Assembly: GCF_029211325.2 (NCBI RefSeq)
Contig: NZ_CP135996.1
Span: 2,046,001 to 2,110,000, forward strand
DNA from: Caproicibacterium argilliputei
GTDB lineage: Bacteria > Bacillota > Clostridia > Oscillospirales > Acutalibacteraceae
Length of the DNA: 64,000 bases
Reading direction: 5' to 3'
Below the pieces are notes generated by a model. It searched no databases and was not told the DNA's origin. It saw nothing but the letters and a program-made list of their open reading frames with translations. Position 1 is the first letter of the stretch. Each line of letters opens with the position of its first letter. Both the position numbers and the translations under genes were made by a program. This document shows positions 60,459 to 64,000 of this stretch, one piece after another.

Positions 60459-60950
60459 TCATGAAACCTTTCTTACTCCTTGCATATGCAAAAATCGTAT
60501 GGCTTCATATGCATAGGTGTTTAACGGCCGCATATAGGCATTATAGGAATGCGAACAAATCAAAATCGTACCGCCAACGATACGGGTGACAACAAGCGTG
60601 TGATAAAACTCCTGCTCATTTCTGCCAAGTTGAATGATATCTCCAATTTCAAGACGTTCTTGAGCGGTTTCAGCTGCGTAAGGGCCTGCTCCTGTATTGG
60701 AAAGTAAAAAATTCGCCAAATATTGCACACCACTCCATGAGGCGGTTCGGTCTTGGCTGCTGTTATAGTACCATCCCATCACCGGCGTGTAATTCATCAC
60801 ACCACTTCCCGCAAAGATACACTGAGAGGCAAAATTGGTACAGTCACCCCCTATGTTATCAAAGTTCAGATAATTCGGATTTCTTTTCATCGCCCACGCT
60901 TCGGCATATGCAACCACGCGGGTTCGATTGTAGGAAGTCTCTGTCAGCAT
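60459..60950 (-). CDS. amidase-domain (Amidase_6/YhbB-like) protein
   Basis: The 163-aa protein is a single papain-like amidase domain. YNRTRVVAYAEAWAMKRNPN and YLNFDNIGGDCTNFASQCIF carry the catalytic Cys, YNSSQDRTASWSGVQYLANF is conserved, EFYHTLVVTRI carries the His, and CSHSYNAYMRPL the third residue. There is no signal peptide, so it acts in the cytoplasm or mother cell or is a spore protein. ATG 60950 has AAAGGAGAAG upstream. It lies between tRNA-Thr and a displaced tRNA-Thr 3' end, with lower GC than its neighbours, suggesting insertion. Confidence 0.85.
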   Translation of the reverse strand: MLTETSYNRTRVVAYAEAWAMKRNPNYLNFDNIGGDCTNFASQCIFAGSGVMNYTPVMGWYYNSSQDRTASWSGVQYLANFLLSNTGAGPYAAETAQERLEIGDIIQLGRNEQEFYHTLVVTRIVGGTILICSHSYNAYMRPLNTYAYEAIRFLHMQGVRKVS

Positions 60951-61254
60951 AGCGCTTCTCCTTTCCGGCAATTCTGTATAATTGCCGCTAACCGATACCA
61001 TTTTAAAAAAGATGTTCTCGTTTGCCTTAACGATTCGCGCAAGATCTTGAAAACTTCTTTTGCAAACTGCTTGCGTGTGTGTATGGTATCATATTCCCTT
61101 CAAATTAGCTCCGTGATGCAAGACTGGGTAATGACAAAAATTGCAGCTGCAAACAGACAGCTTAGCCGCAGGAACCTAATATTTTTCGAGGCGTTCAATT
61201 GAATTTTACAATCAGCAGACCATTCCGTTACATAATCGGTTCGCAGTCGATTGG

Positions 61255-61284
61255 TCGACAGTTGAAGTCTGCCCAGCAGCTCCA
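61255..61284 (+). pseudogene. displaced 3' fragment of tRNA-Thr
   Basis: Thirty bases match the T arm, acceptor strand and CCA of tRNA-Thr (60185-60214) at 26 positions (GTCTGCCCAGcAGCTCCA core). The 5' half of a tRNA is absent. A terminator follows directly, as after a real tRNA. It looks like the original tRNA end left behind by an insertion. Confidence 0.65.
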
Positions 61285-61288
61285 AGAG

Positions 61289-61336
61289 AAGCCCGCGAGT
61301 GTCTCATTTTTCAGTGACTGCCTGCGGGCTTTATTT
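61289..61336 (+). terminator. terminator behind the tRNA fragment
   Basis: AAGCCCGC pairs with GCGGGCTT, then TATTTGTTT. Confidence 0.75.
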
Positions 61337-61344
61337 GTTTCGTA

Positions 61345-61373
61345 TTGCAGGACTGCGCGGAATGCTCTATAAT
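61345..61373 (+). promoter_or_regulatory. putative promoter of the exonuclease III operon
   Basis: TATAAT (61368-61373) is perfect; the -35 TTGCAG (61345-61350) is weak, with a 17-bp spacer. Confidence 0.5.
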
Positions 61374-61439
61374 GGAAACAGGATTCGATAGATTTTACAA
61401 TATTTTGGAAGGGGAAGGGAGCGGGCACGCTCTCTGCAT

Positions 61440-62228
61440 ATGCACATGAAACTGATTTCTTGGAATGTAAACGGGCTGCGCGCCTGCATCAAAAAAGGAT
61501 TTCTGGATTTCTTTAACGCCGCAGACGCTGATGTGTTCTGCGTACAGGAAACCAAAATGCAGCCAGAGCAAGCCCAGCTGGACCTGCCCGGCTACAAGCA
61601 GTACTGGAACTCCGCAGTGAAAAAGGGATACTCCGGTACAGCGGTTTTTTCGCGCAGAGAGCCGCTCTCGGTCACTTACGACATTGAAGATCCCGCCCAC
61701 ACCGGCGAAGGACGCAGTATCACGCTGGAATTTCCGGAGTTTTATCTCGTAACATTTTACACGCCGAATGCTCAGGCGGAACTGGCGCGGATTGACTACC
61801 GGATGCAGTGGGAAGATGCCGCCCGAAAGTACCTGCGCTCCTTAGACGCAAAGAAACCGGTCATCCTGTGCGGCGACTTAAATGTTGCGCATGAGGAAAT
61901 TGACCTGAAAAATCCGGGTCCAAACCGCGGCAGCGCCGGCTTCTCCGACCAGGAACGTGGCAAATTCACCGAATTACTGCAGGCTGGCTTTACGGATACG
62001 TTCCGGGCGCTGCACCCGCAGCTGACCGGCGCGTACAGCTGGTGGAGCTACCGCTTTCACGCACGGGACAACAACGCCGGCTGGCGGATTGACTACTTTG
62101 TAACCTCCAACCGTCTGTTTTCACACGTCAAACGAAGCGAGATTCTGGCAGATGTGTACGGCAGTGACCACTGCCCGGTACTGCTGGAACTTGAGGAACC
62201 TCTCCGGAAAGCAGGTGCCGCAACATGA
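61440..62228 (+). CDS. xth: exodeoxyribonuclease III / AP endonuclease
   Basis: The 262-aa enzyme of the EEP family begins MKLISWNVNGLRACIKKGFL and has VFCVQETKMQ (metal-binding Glu), VILCGDLNVAHEEIDLKNPG (Asp/Asn), WWSYRFHARDNNAGWRIDYF and GSDHCPVLLEL (catalytic His). It cuts DNA at abasic sites in base-excision repair. ATG 61440 or 61446 could be the start. Its stop overlaps the next gene's ATG by 4 bp. Confidence 0.95.
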   Translation: MHMKLISWNVNGLRACIKKGFLDFFNAADADVFCVQETKMQPEQAQLDLPGYKQYWNSAVKKGYSGTAVFSRREPLSVTYDIEDPAHTGEGRSITLEFPEFYLVTFYTPNAQAELARIDYRMQWEDAARKYLRSLDAKKPVILCGDLNVAHEEIDLKNPGPNRGSAGFSDQERGKFTELLQAGFTDTFRALHPQLTGAYSWWSYRFHARDNNAGWRIDYFVTSNRLFSHVKRSEILADVYGSDHCPVLLELEEPLRKAGAAT

Positions 62229-63835
62229 AACTGACTTTTTACGGCGCAGATAAGGAAGTAACCGGCAGCTGCCACTGCCTGACGGTAAACGGTCTGCACA
62301 TCCTCATTGACTGCGGTCTACAGCAGGGTGCAGATGAAACCGACAACCGCCGCCTGCCCTTTTGCCCCAATCTGATTGACTATGTTCTGGTGACACACGC
62401 ACACATCGACCACACCGGCCGCCTTCCGTTGCTGGCAAAGCAGGGCTTTCAGGGAAAAATCCTTGCAACGGAAAAAACTGCGTATTTGATGGACATTATG
62501 CTGCGCGACAGCGCACACATTCAGGAAATGGACGCGGAGCAGGCACTGCGCAAAGGGCGGCGCGCAGGCAAAAAACCGAAAGGCCCGCTTTACACCATTG
62601 AAGATGCCGAAGCTGCCATTAAGCAGATTACCTCCTGCGGATACAACGAAAAAATTTCTCTCTGCGAGGGCGTGCAGGTTCGCTTTCAGGACGCGGGACA
62701 TCTGCTGGGCAGCGCCTCGGTGGAAATCTGGGCCACAGAAAACGGCGTCACCAAAAAACTCGTTTTTTCCGGCGACATCGGCAACAAAAACCAGCCCATC
62801 ATCCGCGACCCGCAGTACGTTCATGAGGCAGACTATGTGGTCATGGAATCCACCTACGGCGACCGCGAGCACGAAAAAACAGAGGATTACGCAGGCACCT
62901 TTGCAAAAATCATTGACCGCACGCTGAGCGACGGCGGCAACGTGATCATTCCCTCCTTCGCCGTGGGGCGCACGCAGGAATTGCTGTACTTTTTCCGCGA
63001 AATTAAGGAACGTTGCCTGACCCCAAACCACCCGAACTTTCCCGTTTATGTGGACTCCCCTCTTGCGGCGGAGGCAACGGCAATCTACAGTGGCAACTTG
63101 CAGGGATATGCCGACCGCGAAACCGTCTCTCTGATTGACCACGGGTTTGAGCCACTGCAGTTTTCCAACCTGCACATTACGGAAAGCGTAGAGGAATCGA
63201 AAGCCCTCAATGAAGATGGCGTGCCGAAAGTTATCATCTCCTCCAGCGGTATGTGCGAAGCCGGGCGGATTCGGCACCACTTAAAGCACAACCTTTGGCG
63301 GCCGGAATGCGCCATCGTATTTGTAGGGTATCAGGCGGGCGGCACCCTAGGCCGGATTCTGCTGGATGGTGTAAACAGCGTCAAGCTGTTTGGCGAGCAG
63401 ATTGCCGTCAAAGCGCATATTTACAATTTCCGCGCCATGTCCGGACACGCAGATCATACCGGTCTTTTGGAGTGGATTTCTGCCTTTCCGAAAAGCCTGC
63501 AGAAAGTGTTTGTGGTACACGGCGAGCGCACGTGCTGCGAAACCTTTACAGCGGAGCTGTGCGCCAACGGATTTGACGCTTACGCACCGGATTTTTCAGC
63601 GGTCTATGACCTGCTGGAAGACCGGGTGGAGGCTGCCGGCATCCCGCCGGAAAAGCTGCACCCCGCACGCGTACAGGGGTATCCCGCCGGAAAAGTTTCC
63701 TCGGCGTTTCTGCGGCTGCTGCAGGCGCAGAAACGTTTGGAACAGGTGGTTCAGCACAACGAGGGCGGTGCAAACAAAGACCTCGGCAAATTTGCAGATC
63801 AGATTTTGGCGCTGTGTAAAAAATGGGACCGATAA
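62225..63835 (+). CDS. MBL-fold beta-CASP RNA/DNA-processing hydrolase
   Basis: The 536-aa metallo-hydrolase has the zinc motif LVTHAHIDHTGRLPLL, DAGHLLGSASVEIW and VFSGDIGNKNQPIIRDPQYV, the beta-CASP domain (GRTQELLYFFREIKERCL, VYVDSPLAAEATAIY) and a C-terminal RMMBL motif (AMSGHADHTGLLEWI). It belongs to the CPSF/YsH1-like group of RNA nucleases, distinct from RNase J. Coupling to exonuclease III suggests joint nucleic-acid maintenance. Confidence 0.92.
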   Translation: MKLTFYGADKEVTGSCHCLTVNGLHILIDCGLQQGADETDNRRLPFCPNLIDYVLVTHAHIDHTGRLPLLAKQGFQGKILATEKTAYLMDIMLRDSAHIQEMDAEQALRKGRRAGKKPKGPLYTIEDAEAAIKQITSCGYNEKISLCEGVQVRFQDAGHLLGSASVEIWATENGVTKKLVFSGDIGNKNQPIIRDPQYVHEADYVVMESTYGDREHEKTEDYAGTFAKIIDRTLSDGGNVIIPSFAVGRTQELLYFFREIKERCLTPNHPNFPVYVDSPLAAEATAIYSGNLQGYADRETVSLIDHGFEPLQFSNLHITESVEESKALNEDGVPKVIISSSGMCEAGRIRHHLKHNLWRPECAIVFVGYQAGGTLGRILLDGVNSVKLFGEQIAVKAHIYNFRAMSGHADHTGLLEWISAFPKSLQKVFVVHGERTCCETFTAELCANGFDAYAPDFSAVYDLLEDRVEAAGIPPEKLHPARVQGYPAGKVSSAFLRLLQAQKRLEQVVQHNEGGANKDLGKFADQILALCKKWDR

Positions 63836-63849
63836 AAGACATTCAAAAA

Positions 63850-63902
63850 AGCAGCGGCGTTTCCGTGCAGAAAATGCACGCGGAAACGCTGCTGCTTTCT
63901 TT
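63850..63902. terminator. terminator between convergent genes at the right end
   Basis: AGCAGCGGCGTTTCCGTGC pairs with GCACGCGGAAACGCTGCTGC (one bulge), followed by TTTCTTTCTATTT. Confidence 0.8.
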
Positions 63903-64000
63903 CTATTTGTACGCTTTCAGTAGAACTGTGCCACTCCACTGCCGCAGAAATTCCACTTTGGAAAAACCGGCGTCAGTCAAAGCTTCTGTTTCGTGCGCGC
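63903..64000 (-). CDS. C-terminal end of a class I SAM-dependent methyltransferase (partial)
   Basis: Reading in from the right edge, the minus strand encodes AHETEALTDAGFSKVEFLRQ and then WSGTVLLKAYK before TAG at 63905-63903. The ALTDAGFSKVEFL...GTVLLKAYK pattern is the usual last beta-hairpin of methyltransferase type 11/25 proteins. The rest of the gene lies outside the window. Confidence 0.6.
   Translation of the reverse strand, partial: AHETEALTDAGFSKVEFLRQWSGTVLLKAYK

Larger units (their letters stand above)
60951..61439. other. intergenic region between the amidase and exonuclease III genes
   Basis: The 489-bp region has an AT-rich amidase promoter side (a CGGCAATT/AATTGCCG inverted repeat at about 60963), no recognisable gene at 61000-61230, then the tRNA-Thr 3' fragment, a terminator and the exonuclease promoter. 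Confidence 0.5.

Overview
The window reads as chromosome from an anaerobic, endospore-forming member of the Clostridia (most likely Oscillospirales/Ruminococcaceae-like). The reasons are a sigma-G gene, a GerA-type germinant receptor operon, YlmC, GatCAB amidotransferase genes, ferredoxin-type split glutamate synthase, type III glutamine synthetase and typical Firmicutes ribosome-binding sites. Most genes look like vertically inherited core or lifestyle genes; mobile DNA is limited to remnants.

1-1.6 kb is a decayed accessory patch ending at tRNA-Pro(GGG): a broken hicA, intact hicB, a small Xre-type HTH gene and a gutted tyrosine integrase reading into the tRNA 3' end. From 15.76 down to 2.7 kb on the minus strand lies a nine-gene operon: a 978-aa solute-binding protein with CBM-like domains, a permease pair, an NHL/TPR protein, a Yip1-type membrane protein, a DUF5696 protein, a second permease pair and a second solute-binding lipoprotein. 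It has no ATPase gene and is followed by an AraC/cupin regulator. A MATE exporter, a DUF6076-like protein, a SARP/BTAD regulator and a gamma-carbonic anhydrase follow.

21.4-33.8 kb is a nitrogen-assimilation island: glutamine synthetase I (glnA) with an ANTAR RNA-binding regulator, a five-gene split glutamate synthase operon, glutamine synthetase III (glnN) and an ammonium transporter fused to a PII domain. The divergent glutamate synthase and glnN promoters are near consensus. Both leaders have a hexaloop hairpin (loop AAAGGN) that overlaps an intrinsic terminator, the arrangement expected for ANTAR antitermination. A tandem array of a 123-bp repeat sits inside the glutamate synthase operon, and relatives of it occur at 36.5-36.9 kb.

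33.8-47 kb carries two tandem signal peptidases, a polysaccharide flippase, the aspS-gatC-gatA operon, a MocR/PdxR regulator divergent from an ECF S component (probably vitamin B6 uptake), and a gerA-gerC-gerB operon with a small two-helix fourth gene. 47-56.6 kb holds a GT39-type glycosyltransferase with a 75-bp minisatellite, sigG, a DUF6056-like membrane protein, cca, a C39-like pseudoprotease, ylmC, a Cys-rich small protein and gatB. 56.6-64 kb holds a NitT/TauT/SsuABC-type importer, a DUF2294-like gene, tRNA-Thr(CGT) with a displaced copy of its 3' end flanking an amidase gene, exonuclease III, a beta-CASP metallo-hydrolase, and the last 32 codons of a methyltransferase cut by the window edge.
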